Assembly (NCBI RefSeq): GCF_003336425.1
Contig: NZ_QEIO01000050.1
Coordinates: forward strand, 1-39,699
DNA from: Marinitenerispora sediminis
GTDB lineage: Bacteria; Actinomycetota; Actinomycetes; Streptosporangiales; Streptosporangiaceae
Length of the DNA: 39,699 nucleotides
Direction of reading: 5' to 3'
The position numbers and the translations under genes were made by a program. Numbering within the stretch: position 1 is the stretch's first letter; every line of letters begins with the position of its first letter. Below, in pieces: positions 1 through 8,052 of this stretch. Below the pieces are notes generated by a model that was not told the origin of the DNA, did no database searches, and was given only the letters and a program-made list of their open reading frames with translations.

Positions 1-137
1 GAGCCGGGGGGGGCGTGCCCGGCGTCCGTGTTGCGTCACTCATCGTAAGCATGACTGCGTTGCGTGATCACTTGTCCGCGCCGGACGCGCACGGATCGCC
101 GGGCCCGCCCCTCGCACGGTCCCGCCCGGCCACGCCC

Positions 138-143
138 TACGCT
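138..143 (+). promoter_or_regulatory. -10 box of menG, leaderless type
   Basis: TACGCT lies 7 nt before the menG ATG at 151. There is no Shine-Dalgarno sequence in the gap, so transcription probably starts at or next to the ATG. No convincing -35 is visible. Further upstream, TTGCGT occurs twice and the palindrome GTGATCAC sits at 64-71; neither can be tied to a known regulator. Confidence 0.4.
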
Positions 144-150
144 GGACGGC

Positions 151-861
151 ATGACCCGTGCGGAACTCGACAAGAACCCCGGTGACGTCGCGGCGATGTT
201 CGACGACATCGCGGCGCGCTACGACCTCGTGAACGACGTCCTCTCCCTCGGCCAGGACCGGCTGTGGCGGCGGGCGGTGGTGAACGCGGTCGAGGCGTAC
301 AGCGGCGAACTGGTGCTCGACCTCGCGGCCGGCACGGGGACGTCCTCGGAGTCCTTCACCGCGCGGGGCGCCCGCGTCGTCGCCTGCGACTTCTCGCTGG
401 GGATGCTGCGGGTGGGTGCGCGGCGCCGGGGCGGAGCGTCGCGCCGCGGCGTGACGCTGGTGGCCGGCGACGCCCTGCGGCTGCCCTTCGCCGACGAGAC
501 GTTCGACGCCGTCACCATCTCGTTCGGCCTGCGCAACGTGGCCGACACCGCGCAGGCGCTGCGCGAGCTGCGGCGGGTCACCAAGGTCGGCGGCCGGCTC
601 GTCGTCTGCGAGTTCAGCCACATCCCGGTGGCGGCCGTGGACCAGGTGTACAACCGCTACCTCATGGCCGCGCTGCCGGTGATCGCGCGGCGCATCACCG
701 GGGAGTCGGCGGCCTACGAGTACCTCTCCGAGTCGATCGCGGAGTGGCCGGACCAGGCGGCACTGGCCCGGCTGGTGCAGGACGCCGGCTGGTCGCGGGT
801 CGCCTGGCGCAACCTGACGCTGGGCGTGGTGGCGCTGCACCGCGGCGTCCGCACCGCCTGA
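151..861 (+). CDS. menG: Demethylmenaquinone methyltransferase MenG/UbiE
   Basis: The 236-aa protein transfers a methyl group from S-adenosylmethionine to demethylmenaquinone, the last step of menaquinone synthesis. It has the UbiE/COQ5 layout. The N-terminal [20 protein letters not shown] segment is followed by the SAM-binding loop [14 protein letters not shown], then [24 protein letters not shown] and the late [15 protein letters not shown] block. The start at 151 was chosen because [25 protein letters not shown] matches family N-termini. An upstream in-frame ATG at 64 would add a basic, Pro-rich stretch unlike the family. The gene is closed by strong hairpins that begin at its stop codon, so it is probably transcribed apart from the Rex-controlled genes that follow, although it serves the same quinone pathway. 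Confidence 0.93.
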   Translation: MTRAELDKNPGDVAAMFDDIAARYDLVNDVLSLGQDRLWRRAVVNAVEAYSGELVLDLAAGTGTSSESFTARGARVVACDFSLGMLRVGARRRGGASRRGVTLVAGDALRLPFADETFDAVTISFGLRNVADTAQALRELRRVTKVGGRLVVCEFSHIPVAAVDQVYNRYLMAALPVIARRITGESAAYEYLSESIAEWPDQAALARLVQDAGWSRVAWRNLTLGVVALHRGVRTA

Positions 862-897
862 CCGGATCCGGCCGCGCGCCGCGCGGCCGGATCCGGT
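861..897 (+). terminator. 37-nt near-perfect palindrome at the menG stop
   Basis: Two perfect 18-nt inverted arms (861-878 and 880-897) surround a single centre base. The first base is the last base of the menG stop codon. There is no T-run, as is common for actinobacterial terminators. A strong hairpin here would end menG transcription and insulate the next promoter. Confidence 0.7.
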
Positions 898-900
898 GCG

Positions 901-923
901 CCGGTCGGCGGGCCGCCGACCGG
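901..923 (+). terminator. Second hairpin after menG
   Basis: CCGGTCGGCGG (901-911) and CCGCCGACCGG (913-923) form 11-bp arms round one base, 3 nt after the first palindrome. Two weaker dyads follow: CCGAAG/CTTCGG at about 933-949 and CCCAA/TTGGG at 961-975. The group looks like a stacked terminator. Confidence 0.55.
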
Positions 924-1110
924 GGAAAATTCGCCGAAGGCGGTCTTCGGTGACGTGCCTCCCAAAAAGGTTGGGGGCCGTCGTAACGCGGACAAACGGC
1001 ACTGTGTTCCCTTGAATCCCCTGCGTAACGCCGGAACGGTGCGCGCGCGGGGGCGGTGACGCGCGCCCGGCGTCCGGCGGTGGGGGGTCGCCCGCGGCAG
1101 CGGAAAGGTC

Positions 1111-1116
1111 TAGACT
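1111..1116 (+). promoter_or_regulatory. Candidate -10 box of the menJ-like gene
   Basis: TAGACT fits the actinobacterial housekeeping -10 pattern TAnnnT. The transcript would begin near 1123, which places the Rex operator at about +10 to +27, where a bound repressor would block transcription. The -35 region (about 1087-1092) is poor, so a weak or assisted promoter is possible. Confidence 0.4.
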
Positions 1117-1131
1117 GCGGATCACAGGAGT

Positions 1132-1149
1132 TTGTGAAGCACTTCACAA
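1132..1149 (+). promoter_or_regulatory. Rex operator, perfect match
   Basis: TTGTGAAGCACTTCACAA matches the Rex consensus TTGTGAA-N4-TTCACAA at all 14 defined bases. Rex is the actinobacterial and Firmicutes repressor that binds DNA at low NADH/NAD+ and lets go when NADH rises. In Streptomyces it controls cydABCD, nuo and rex-hem genes. The site lies between the candidate -10 and the menJ-like start, so that gene should be induced when NADH accumulates. No rex gene is in the window. Confidence 0.85.
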
Positions 1150-1247
1150 GCGTACGAGCAGTTTGCCGACCCCGGACCCAGACCCGACACAGCCACCGAA
1201 GCGCACGCCGTGCGCGGCGGCCGCGCCGAGCCAGTCAGGACCCACTC

Positions 1248-2579
1248 GTGAGCGAGACAGCGCCGACCGCAACGACTGTCGACAGAGCACACCCCCAGCA
1301 CGAGGCCGACGTCATCGTCGTCGGTGCGGGCCCGGCCGGGTCCACGGTCGCCCACTACCTCGCGCAGGCCGGGGTGGACGTGCTGCTGCTGGAGAAGACC
1401 GCCTTCCCCCGGGAGAAGGTGTGCGGTGACGGCCTGACCCCGCGCGCCGTGCGCCAGCTCATCGCCATGGGCATCTCGCTGGACGATGCCTCCGCGGCGC
1501 CCGGCGGGAGCGGCCGCTGGCTGCGCAACCGCGGGCTGCGCATCATCGGCGGCGGGGTGCGCCTGGAACTGCCGTGGCCGGAGCTGTCGGAGTACCCGGA
1601 CTTCGGCCTGGTGCGCACCCGGATGGACTTCGACCAGATCCTGGCCGAGCGCGCGGTCAAGTCGGGCGCGCGGCTGCTGGAGCGCACCAACGTCACCGGG
1701 CCGGTCGTCGATCCGCGCAGCAACCGCATCGTCGGTGTGCACGCCAAGGACGCCGACGGCGAGCGGGTGACCTTCCGCGCTCCCCTCGTCGTCGCGGCCG
1801 ACGGCAACTCCTCCCGGCTCTCGGTGGCCATGGGCATCCGCAAGCGCGACGACCGCCCCATGGGGGTCGCGGTGCGGACCTACTTCACCAGCCCCCGGCA
1901 CGAGGACGACTACCTGGAGTCCTGGCTGGAGCTGTGGGACTCCAGCAGCGGGCGCGACGTCCTGCTCCCCGGGTACGGGTGGGTCTTCGGCGTGGGCGAC
2001 GGCACCAGCAACGTCGGGCTGGGGATCCTCAACTCCACGTCGGTGTTCCAGGACGTCGACTACCGGCGGCTGCTCCGGCGCTGGACCGCCAGCATGCCCG
2101 AGGAGTGGGGCTTCACCGAGGACAACCAGCGGGGGCAGATCCGCGGCGCCGCGCTGCCCATGGGCTTCAACCGCACACCGCACTACGCGCGCGGCCTGCT
2201 GCTGGTGGGCGACTCCGGCGGCATGGTCAACCCGTTCAACGGCGAGGGGATCGCCTACGCGATGGAGGCCGGCCAGGTCGCGGCCGACGTCATCGCCCAA
2301 GCGGTGGCCCGGCCGACCCCGCAGGCCCGTGAGCGCGCGCTGCTCGCCTACCCGCGCATCCTGCGGGACACCTACGGCGGGTACTACACGCTGGGTAGGT
2401 ACTTCGTGAAGATGATCGGCAACGCGCACTTCATGAAGTACGCCACCAAGTACGGGCTCCCCCAGCCGCTGCTGATGCGGTTCACGCTGAAGCTCCTGGC
2501 GAACCTGACCGAACCGAGCCGAGGAGACGCGATGGACCGGGTGATCAACGGCCTGTCCAGGATGGCCCCCGCGGCGTAG
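1248..2579 (+). CDS. Geranylgeranyl-reductase-family FAD oxidoreductase, MenJ-like
   Basis: The 443-aa protein probably reduces double bonds in a polyprenyl chain. In mycobacteria the family member MenJ saturates one isoprene unit of menaquinone. The FAD-binding dinucleotide fold is at the N-terminus (VIVVGAGPAGSTVAHYLAQA), followed by the family motif KVCGDGLTPRA and the C-terminal FAD loop GDSGGMVNPFNGEGIAYAME. GTG 1248 (VSETAPT) was chosen because the FAD fold follows within 25 residues; the open frame continues upstream to 1056 but would run through the Rex operator as a basic low-complexity stretch. The position between menG and nuoA supports menaquinone as the substrate. Other family members act on archaeal lipids or chlorophyll side chains, so the exact substrate is inferred. 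Confidence 0.85.
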   Translation: MSETAPTATTVDRAHPQHEADVIVVGAGPAGSTVAHYLAQAGVDVLLLEKTAFPREKVCGDGLTPRAVRQLIAMGISLDDASAAPGGSGRWLRNRGLRIIGGGVRLELPWPELSEYPDFGLVRTRMDFDQILAERAVKSGARLLERTNVTGPVVDPRSNRIVGVHAKDADGERVTFRAPLVVAADGNSSRLSVAMGIRKRDDRPMGVAVRTYFTSPRHEDDYLESWLELWDSSSGRDVLLPGYGWVFGVGDGTSNVGLGILNSTSVFQDVDYRRLLRRWTASMPEEWGFTEDNQRGQIRGAALPMGFNRTPHYARGLLLVGDSGGMVNPFNGEGIAYAMEAGQVAADVIAQAVARPTPQARERALLAYPRILRDTYGGYYTLGRYFVKMIGNAHFMKYATKYGLPQPLLMRFTLKLLANLTEPSRGDAMDRVINGLSRMAPAA

Positions 2580-2595
2580 CGGGTCCCGCGACCCG
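2580..2595 (+). terminator. Short hairpin after the menJ-like gene
   Basis: CGGGTC and GACCCG form a 6-bp stem with a 4-nt loop directly after the stop codon. It is weak and has no T-run, so read-through into nuoA is likely. Confidence 0.25.
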
Positions 2596-2663
2596 ACGAC
2601 CCCGCACACGACCCCGCAGACCCCAAGGAACACCAGGCATGTCGAGTCCGCGTGAGAGGCCGA

Positions 2664-2693
2664 CCCCGCTCGTGAAGGCAATCACAAGCGGGG
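2664..2693 (+). promoter_or_regulatory. Second Rex-like operator inside a larger dyad, before nuoA
   Basis: TCGTGAAGGCAATCACAA at 2670-2687 matches 12 of the 14 defined Rex bases. It is the core of a longer inverted repeat, 2664-2675 against 2682-2693, with 11 of 12 bases paired. The site is about 95 nt before the nuoA ATG. It could be a Rex operator giving nuoA-N its own NADH control, an RNA hairpin within a menJ-nuo transcript, or both. Rex control of nuo is established in Streptomyces coelicolor. Confidence 0.65.
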
Positions 2694-2781
2694 GCGTCGC
2701 CGTGCTCATGGGCGTGGTCGACGGCGACCGGACCCCGTCGCCGCGCGCGCCCGCCCGCGATGAGGAGGGGAACGGCTAGCG

Positions 2782-3141
2782 ATGGAGCTGTACGCACCCA
2801 TATTCGTGCTCGGCGGGATCGGCGCGGCGTTCGTCGTCGTGTCGATGATCGCCGGCTCGCTGCTCGGGCCGAAGCGGTACAACCGCGCCAAGCTGCAGTC
2901 CTACGAGTGCGGCATCGACCCGACCCCGCAACCCGTCGGCGGCGGGCGCTTCACCATCAAGTACTACCTGACGGCGATGCTCTTCATCGTGTTCGACATC
3001 GAGGTCATCTTCCTCGTGCCCTGGGCGGTCCACCTCGACGCGCTCGGCGTCTTCGGCCTGGTCGCGATGGTGCTCTTCCTCGTCAACGTGTCGATCGCCT
3101 ACGCCTACGAGTGGCGCCGCGGAGGTCTCGAATGGGAGTGA
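2782..3141 (+). CDS. nuoA: NADH-quinone oxidoreductase subunit A
   Basis: The 119-aa membrane subunit of respiratory complex I has three predicted helices: IFVLGGIGAAFVVVSMIAGSL near the N-terminus, LTAMLFIVFDIEVIFLVPWAV in the middle and FGLVAMVLFLVNVSIAYAY near the end. The family signature KLQSYECGIDP with the following FDIE is present. The conserved Cys of the YECG loop lies near the quinone site at the arm junction. This is the first gene of a complete nuoA-N operon, and its length is normal. The leader carries the Rex-like operator, and AGGAGGGG stands before the start. Confidence 0.97.
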   Translation: MELYAPIFVLGGIGAAFVVVSMIAGSLLGPKRYNRAKLQSYECGIDPTPQPVGGGRFTIKYYLTAMLFIVFDIEVIFLVPWAVHLDALGVFGLVAMVLFLVNVSIAYAYEWRRGGLEWE

Positions 3142-3231
3142 GCGGGACCGTGGCGCACGCACGGCGGCCGCACGGCCGACCCACGAGTTCGACGAGACGG
3201 GACACGGACAACCGGAAAGGGGGTACGCCCC

Positions 3232-3785
<554 letters not shown>

Positions 3786-3789
<4 letters not shown>

Positions 3790-4547
3790 GCCCCGTCGAC
3801 AACCGCCAAGGCAACCCTAACCTGGACGAGAGGGGAGAACTCCCCATTCGGGCAGGTGAGGAACGTCTCAGTTCCCCTGTCGCGCGCAAGGGGATGTTCG
3901 GCGCCAGGACGAGCGGCGACACCTCCGGGTACGGCGGCCTGGTCGTCCGCCGGTCGGTTCCGCTGGGCGACGAACGCCCCTTCACCGACCCCGACGACCC
4001 GCGGACCGCGTCGTTCGACGAGGTCGCCGACAACCTGGAACACGCGCTCAAGGAGGACGGCCTCGCCCTCACCGACGCGGTGGAACGCGTCGTCGTGCAC
4101 CACGGCGAGATGACTCTGCACGTCCGCCGGGAGCACCTGGGCGCGGTCGCGCGGCGGCTGCGCGACGACCCGGCGCTGCGGTACGAGCTGTGCCTCGGGG
4201 TCGCCGGCGTGCACTACCCGCACGACACCGGCCGGGAGCTGCACGCCGTCTACGAGATGCGGTCGATCACCCACAACCGCGAGCTCCGGCTGGAGGTGTC
4301 CTGCCCCGACTCCGACCCGCACATCCCCTCGATCGTGGACGTCTACCCCACGAACAACTGGCACGAGCGGGAGGCGTGGGACTTCTTCGGCATCATCTTC
4401 GACGGCCACCCGGCCCTGACCCGGATCCAGATGCCGGACGACTGGCGGGGCCACCCCCAGCGCAAGGACTACCCGCTGGGCGGCATCCCGGTGGAGTACC
4501 GCGGCGCGAAGATCCCGCCGCCGGACGAGCGGAGGTCCTACGCGTGA
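3786..4547 (+). CDS. nuoC: NADH-quinone oxidoreductase subunit C
   Basis: The 253-aa peripheral subunit of the connecting arm is the 30-kDa subunit family. The signature is visible as [18 protein letters not shown], then [16 protein letters not shown]. The first 70 residues (polar, starting [12 protein letters not shown]) are an extension often seen in actinobacterial NuoC; the conserved domain begins at about residue 80. The gene overlaps nuoB by 4 nt. It ends 49 nt before the ATG at 4597 where NuoD translation appears to begin. Confidence 0.95.
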
Positions 4548-4596
4548 CGACACGACCGACCGACCCGCGCAGTGGAGTGAGGAGGGGAGCGCGACC

Positions 4597-4788
4597 ATGA
4601 GCACGACCTCCGGCGATGTCTACGTCGATGTGTCCGGCGGGGACGGGGACGTGGAGCGGCGAGCCGACGAGCGTGCGGAGCCGTCGGTGCCCGTTCGCGA
4701 AGCGCTCTCGCGTCGGCGGGCGGTGCCGAGCGGCTCGTTGTCAACATGGGACCGCAGCACCCGTCCACCCACGGCGTCCTGCGGCTGA
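4597..4788 (+). other. Out-of-frame NuoD N-terminus (apparent frameshift)
   Basis: ATG 4597 has the strong ribosome site AGGAGGGG upstream and encodes [20 protein letters not shown], which resembles the VYxVxGGDWDEV opening of actinobacterial NuoD. This frame runs to a stop at 4788. The rest of NuoD, including the ERLVVN that normally precedes [10 protein letters not shown], is one frame back. That frame has no ATG, GTG or TTG between its stop at 4578-4580 and ATG 4746. The two frames join most naturally near 4702-4712, giving ...VREAL then [18 protein letters not shown]. No XXXYYYZ slippery site was seen. One missing base in the assembly, or a real mutation, explains it most simply. Confidence 0.6.
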
Positions 4789-5942
4789 TCCTCACCCTGG
4801 ACGGCGAGACGGTGACCGAGGCCCGGGTGGGCATCGGCTACCTGCACACCGGCATCGAGAAGAACCTCGAGTACCGGACGTGGACGCAGGGCACCACGTT
4901 CGTGACCCGCATGGACTACCTCATGCCGATCTTCAACGAGACGGTGTACTGCCTCGCGGTGGAGCGGCTGCTCGGCATCACCGAGCGGGTCCCGGAGCGG
5001 GCCAACGTCATCCGGGTGCTCATGATGGAGCTGAACCGGATCTCCTCCCACCTCGTCGCCATGGCGACGTTCGGCATGGAGCTGGGCGCGACCACGATCA
5101 TGACGAACGGCTTCCGGGAGCGGGAGCTCGTCCTCGACATCTTCGAGATGGTCACCGGCCTGCGGATGAACCACGCCTACGTCCGGCCGGGCGGCGTGGC
5201 CCAGGACCTGCCCGCCGGGGCGGTGGGCAAGATCCGGGAGTTCCTGGCCGAGATGCCCAAGCGGCTGACCATCATGCGCAAGCTGCTGGACGCCAACCCC
5301 ATCTACCTGCGCCGGACCCGCGACGTGGCCCACCTCGACCTCGCCGGGTGCATGGCGCTGGGGGTCACCGGCCCCATGTTGCGGGCCGCAGGTCTCGCAT
5401 GGGACCTGCGCAAGGCGAAGCCGTACTGCGGATACGAGCACTACGAGTTCGACATCCCGGTCTCCGACGGGTGCGACGTCTACGCGCGCTACCGCGTCCG
5501 CATCGCCGAGATGGAGCAGAGCCTGCGGATCGTCGAGCAGTGCCTGGACCGGCTCGCCCCCGGGCCGGTCATGATCGACGACGCCAAGATCGGCTGGCCC
5601 GCCCAGCTCGCCATCGGCGCCGACGGCATGGGCAACTCCCCGGACCACATCGCGCACATCATGGGCACGTCCATGGAGGCGCTGATCCACCACTTCAAGC
5701 TGGTGACCGAGGGCTTCCGGGTGCCGCCGGGCCAGGCGTACGCGGCGATCGAGAGCGCCAAGGGCGAACTGGGCTGCCTGGCCGTCAGCGACGGCGGACC
5801 GCGGCCGTACCGGGTGCACTTCCGGGACCCGTCGTTCACGCACCTCCAGGCGGTGGCGGCCATGTGCGAGGGCGGGACGGTGGCCGACGTCATCGCCGCC
5901 GTGGCCAGCATCGACCCCGTCATGGGCGGGGTGGACCGATGA
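4746..5942 (+). CDS. nuoD: NADH-quinone oxidoreductase subunit D (start region frameshifted)
   Basis: The 49-kDa subunit forms the quinone pocket with NuoB. The main body is intact: [45 protein letters not shown] and the C-terminal [12 protein letters not shown]. His residues of GPQHPSTHG lie at the quinone site. The open frame with an ATG gives 398 aa, shorter than usual because the N-terminal 40-50 residues are in another frame starting at 4597. ATG 4746 has no ribosome site. If the frameshift is a sequencing error, the true product starts at 4597 and is about 448 aa. If real, a shorter protein could arise by internal initiation or recoding. The stop overlaps an ATG at 5939. Confidence 0.9.
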   Translation: MGPQHPSTHGVLRLILTLDGETVTEARVGIGYLHTGIEKNLEYRTWTQGTTFVTRMDYLMPIFNETVYCLAVERLLGITERVPERANVIRVLMMELNRISSHLVAMATFGMELGATTIMTNGFRERELVLDIFEMVTGLRMNHAYVRPGGVAQDLPAGAVGKIREFLAEMPKRLTIMRKLLDANPIYLRRTRDVAHLDLAGCMALGVTGPMLRAAGLAWDLRKAKPYCGYEHYEFDIPVSDGCDVYARYRVRIAEMEQSLRIVEQCLDRLAPGPVMIDDAKIGWPAQLAIGADGMGNSPDHIAHIMGTSMEALIHHFKLVTEGFRVPPGQAYAAIESAKGELGCLAVSDGGPRPYRVHFRDPSFTHLQAVAAMCEGGTVADVIAAVASIDPVMGGVDR

Positions 5943-5989
5943 GCGGGACGGCGCGGAGCAGCAGCGGAGCAGAGGGAGGAGCGGCAGCC

Positions 5990-6727
5990 ATGAGCGGTAC
6001 AGACGGCCAGGCGAGCACGTCCACGGGCGGCTTCTCCGACGAGGCGCGCGCCCGGCTGGAGGTCGACGCCAAGGAGATCATCGCGCGGTACCCCAAACCG
6101 CGCTCGGCCCTGCTGCCGCTGCTGCACCTGGTGCAGGCGGAGGAGGGGTTCGTGAGCACGGCGGGCATCGCGTTCTGCGCCGAGCAGCTCGGCATCACCA
6201 CGGCGGAGGTCACCGCCGTGGTCACCTTCTACACGATGTACAAGCGCCGGCCCACCGGCGAGTACCACGTCGGCGTGTGCACCAACACGCTGTGCGCGGT
6301 CATGGGCGGGGACGAGATCTTCGCGGCCCTCAAGGAGCACCTCGGGGTGGGCAACGACGAGACCACCGAGGACGGCCGGGTCTCCCTGGAGCACATCGAG
6401 TGCAACGCGGCCTGCGACTACGCGCCGGTGATCATGGTGAACTGGGAGTTCTTCGACAACCAGACCCCGGAGTCCGCGAAGCGGCTGGTCGACGACCTGC
6501 GTCTCGGCCGGGACGTGCGGCCGAGCCGCGGGCCCGACGCGCTGTGCACCTGGAAGCAGGCGTCCCGGGTCCTCGCCGGGTTCTCCGACGGCCACGGCGC
6601 CGAGGGCGTCCAGGCCGGCGAGCCGTCGCTGGTCGGCCTGCGGCTGGCCCGCGAGCGCGGGTGGCGCGCACCGGACCCGGCGGCCGTCCGGGCGGCGGGC
6701 GACGGCAGCGAGGGGGAGGCCCGATGA
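5990..6727 (+). CDS. nuoE: NADH-quinone oxidoreductase subunit E
   Basis: The 245-aa subunit of the NADH dehydrogenase module holds the [2Fe-2S] cluster N1a. The ligands are visible as CTNTLC and CNAAC, spaced as in the thioredoxin-like family. ATG 5990 was chosen because GGGAGGAG lies at a good distance upstream. ATG 5939 overlaps the nuoD stop as ATGA and would add 17 residues rich in Ser, Gly and Ala, so it cannot be excluded. A C-terminal tail of about 80 residues after the ferredoxin fold (from [20 protein letters not shown]) is longer than in Escherichia coli. The end overlaps nuoF by 4 nt. Confidence 0.94.
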   Translation: MSGTDGQASTSTGGFSDEARARLEVDAKEIIARYPKPRSALLPLLHLVQAEEGFVSTAGIAFCAEQLGITTAEVTAVVTFYTMYKRRPTGEYHVGVCTNTLCAVMGGDEIFAALKEHLGVGNDETTEDGRVSLEHIECNAACDYAPVIMVNWEFFDNQTPESAKRLVDDLRLGRDVRPSRGPDALCTWKQASRVLAGFSDGHGAEGVQAGEPSLVGLRLARERGWRAPDPAAVRAAGDGSEGEAR

Positions 6728-8052
6728 GCCCCGCGAACGCGCTGACCCCGGTCCTCTCCCGCGGCTGGGAGCGGCCCGACTCCTTCACCCTCGACGCCTA
6801 CCGGGCCGACGGCGGCTACGAGGCGCTGCGCGCCGCGCTGCGCCGCGACCCGGGGGAGCTGGTGGAGCTGGTCAAGTCCTCCGGCCTGCGCGGCCGCGGC
6901 GGCGCGGGGTTCCCCACCGGCATGAAGTGGGGCTTCCTGCCGAAGGACAACCCCAACCCGCGCTACCTGGTGGTCAACGCCGACGAGTCCGAGCCGGGCA
7001 CCTGCAAGGACATCCCGCTGCTGCTGGCGAACCCGCACGTGCTCGTGGAGGGCATCGCCATCGCCAGCTACGCGATCCGCAGCAACCACGCGTTCGTCTA
7101 CGTGCGCGGCGAGGTGCTGCACGTCATCCGGCGGCTGCGCGACGCGGTGGCCGAGGCCTACGAGGCGGGTCTGCTCGGCACCGACATCCTCGGCAGCGGG
7201 TTCGACCTGGACGTCGTGGTGCACGCCGGCGCCGGCGCCTACATCTGCGGCGAGGAGACCGCGCTGCTGGACTCGCTGGAGGGCTACCGCGGGCAGCCGC
7301 GGCTGAAGCCGCCGTTCCCGGCGGTCGCCGGCCTGTACGCCTCGCCGACCGTGGTGAACAACGTCGAGTCGATCGCCAGCGTCCCGAGCATCGTGGCCAA
7401 CGGCGCCGACTGGTTCAGCGCGATGGGCACCGAGAAGTCGGCCGGGTTCGGGTTCTTCTCGCTGTCCGGGCACGTCACCCGGCCCGGGCAGTACGAGGCG
7501 CCGCTCGGGATCACGCTGCGCGAGCTGCTGGACATGGCCGGCGGCGTGCGCGCCGGGCACCGGCTGAAGTTCTGGACCCCGGGCGGCTCCTCCACGCCGA
7601 TCTTCACGGACGAGCACCTCGACACCCCGCTGGACTTCGAGTCGGTGAGCGCCGCCGGGTCGATGCTCGGCACCCGCGCCCTGCAGATCTTCGACGAGAC
7701 GACCTGCGTGGTGCGCGCGGTCGGCCGGTGGATCCAGTTCTACGCCCACGAGTCCTGCGGCAAGTGCACGCCGTGCCGCGAGGGCAATTACTGGATGGTG
7801 CAGGTACTGGACCGGCTGGAGGCCGGGCGGGGGACCGAGGCCGACCTCGACAAGCTGCTGGACATCTGCGACAACCTGCTCGGCCGCTCGTTCTGCGCCC
7901 TCGGCGACGGGGCGACGAGCCCGGTGACGTCCTCGATCAAGTACTTCCGGCAGGAGTACATCGACCACCTCGAACAGGGCGGCTGCCCGTTCGACCACAG
8001 CAGGTCGACCGCGTGGGCGACGACCGAGCGGAAGGAGGGGCGGACCCCGTGA
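6724..8052 (+). CDS. nuoF: NADH-quinone oxidoreductase subunit F
   Basis: The 442-aa subunit binds NADH and FMN and holds the [4Fe-4S] cluster N3; it is the entry point for electrons. The NADH/FMN glycine loop [15 protein letters not shown] is at about residues 57-71, followed by [12 protein letters not shown] and [19 protein letters not shown]. The cluster motif [12 protein letters not shown] is near residue 345, with the fourth Cys in [13 protein letters not shown]. Length and motif order are normal. The ATG overlaps the nuoE stop and the stop overlaps the nuoG GTG, so the E-F-G module is translationally coupled. Confidence 0.97.
   Translation: MSPANALTPVLSRGWERPDSFTLDAYRADGGYEALRAALRRDPGELVELVKSSGLRGRGGAGFPTGMKWGFLPKDNPNPRYLVVNADESEPGTCKDIPLLLANPHVLVEGIAIASYAIRSNHAFVYVRGEVLHVIRRLRDAVAEAYEAGLLGTDILGSGFDLDVVVHAGAGAYICGEETALLDSLEGYRGQPRLKPPFPAVAGLYASPTVVNNVESIASVPSIVANGADWFSAMGTEKSAGFGFFSLSGHVTRPGQYEAPLGITLRELLDMAGGVRAGHRLKFWTPGGSSTPIFTDEHLDTPLDFESVSAAGSMLGTRALQIFDETTCVVRAVGRWIQFYAHESCGKCTPCREGNYWMVQVLDRLEAGRGTEADLDKLLDICDNLLGRSFCALGDGATSPVTSSIKYFRQEYIDHLEQGGCPFDHSRSTAWATTERKEGRTP

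Noticed and set aside
40-1125. Long minus-strand frame opposite menG and similar long frames opposite nuo genes.
   Set aside because: Composition is that of antisense shadows in GC-rich DNA, with no family motifs.
1056-1247. Upstream extension of the MenJ-like protein to ATG 1056.
   Set aside because: It would translate through the Rex operator and -10 box and adds a basic low-complexity stretch not seen in the family.
4702-4712. Programmed -1 frameshift in nuoD.
   Set aside because: No XXXYYYZ heptamer is seen at the joint and no family precedent is known; mutation or a missing base is simpler. Kept only as a possibility in the finding.
4616-5938. A long open frame beginning [11 protein letters not shown] that runs across nuoD into nuoE.
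   Set aside because: Its upstream part is Arg/Gly/Pro-rich shadow of nuoD in another frame; only the part from 5939 or 5990 on is NuoE.
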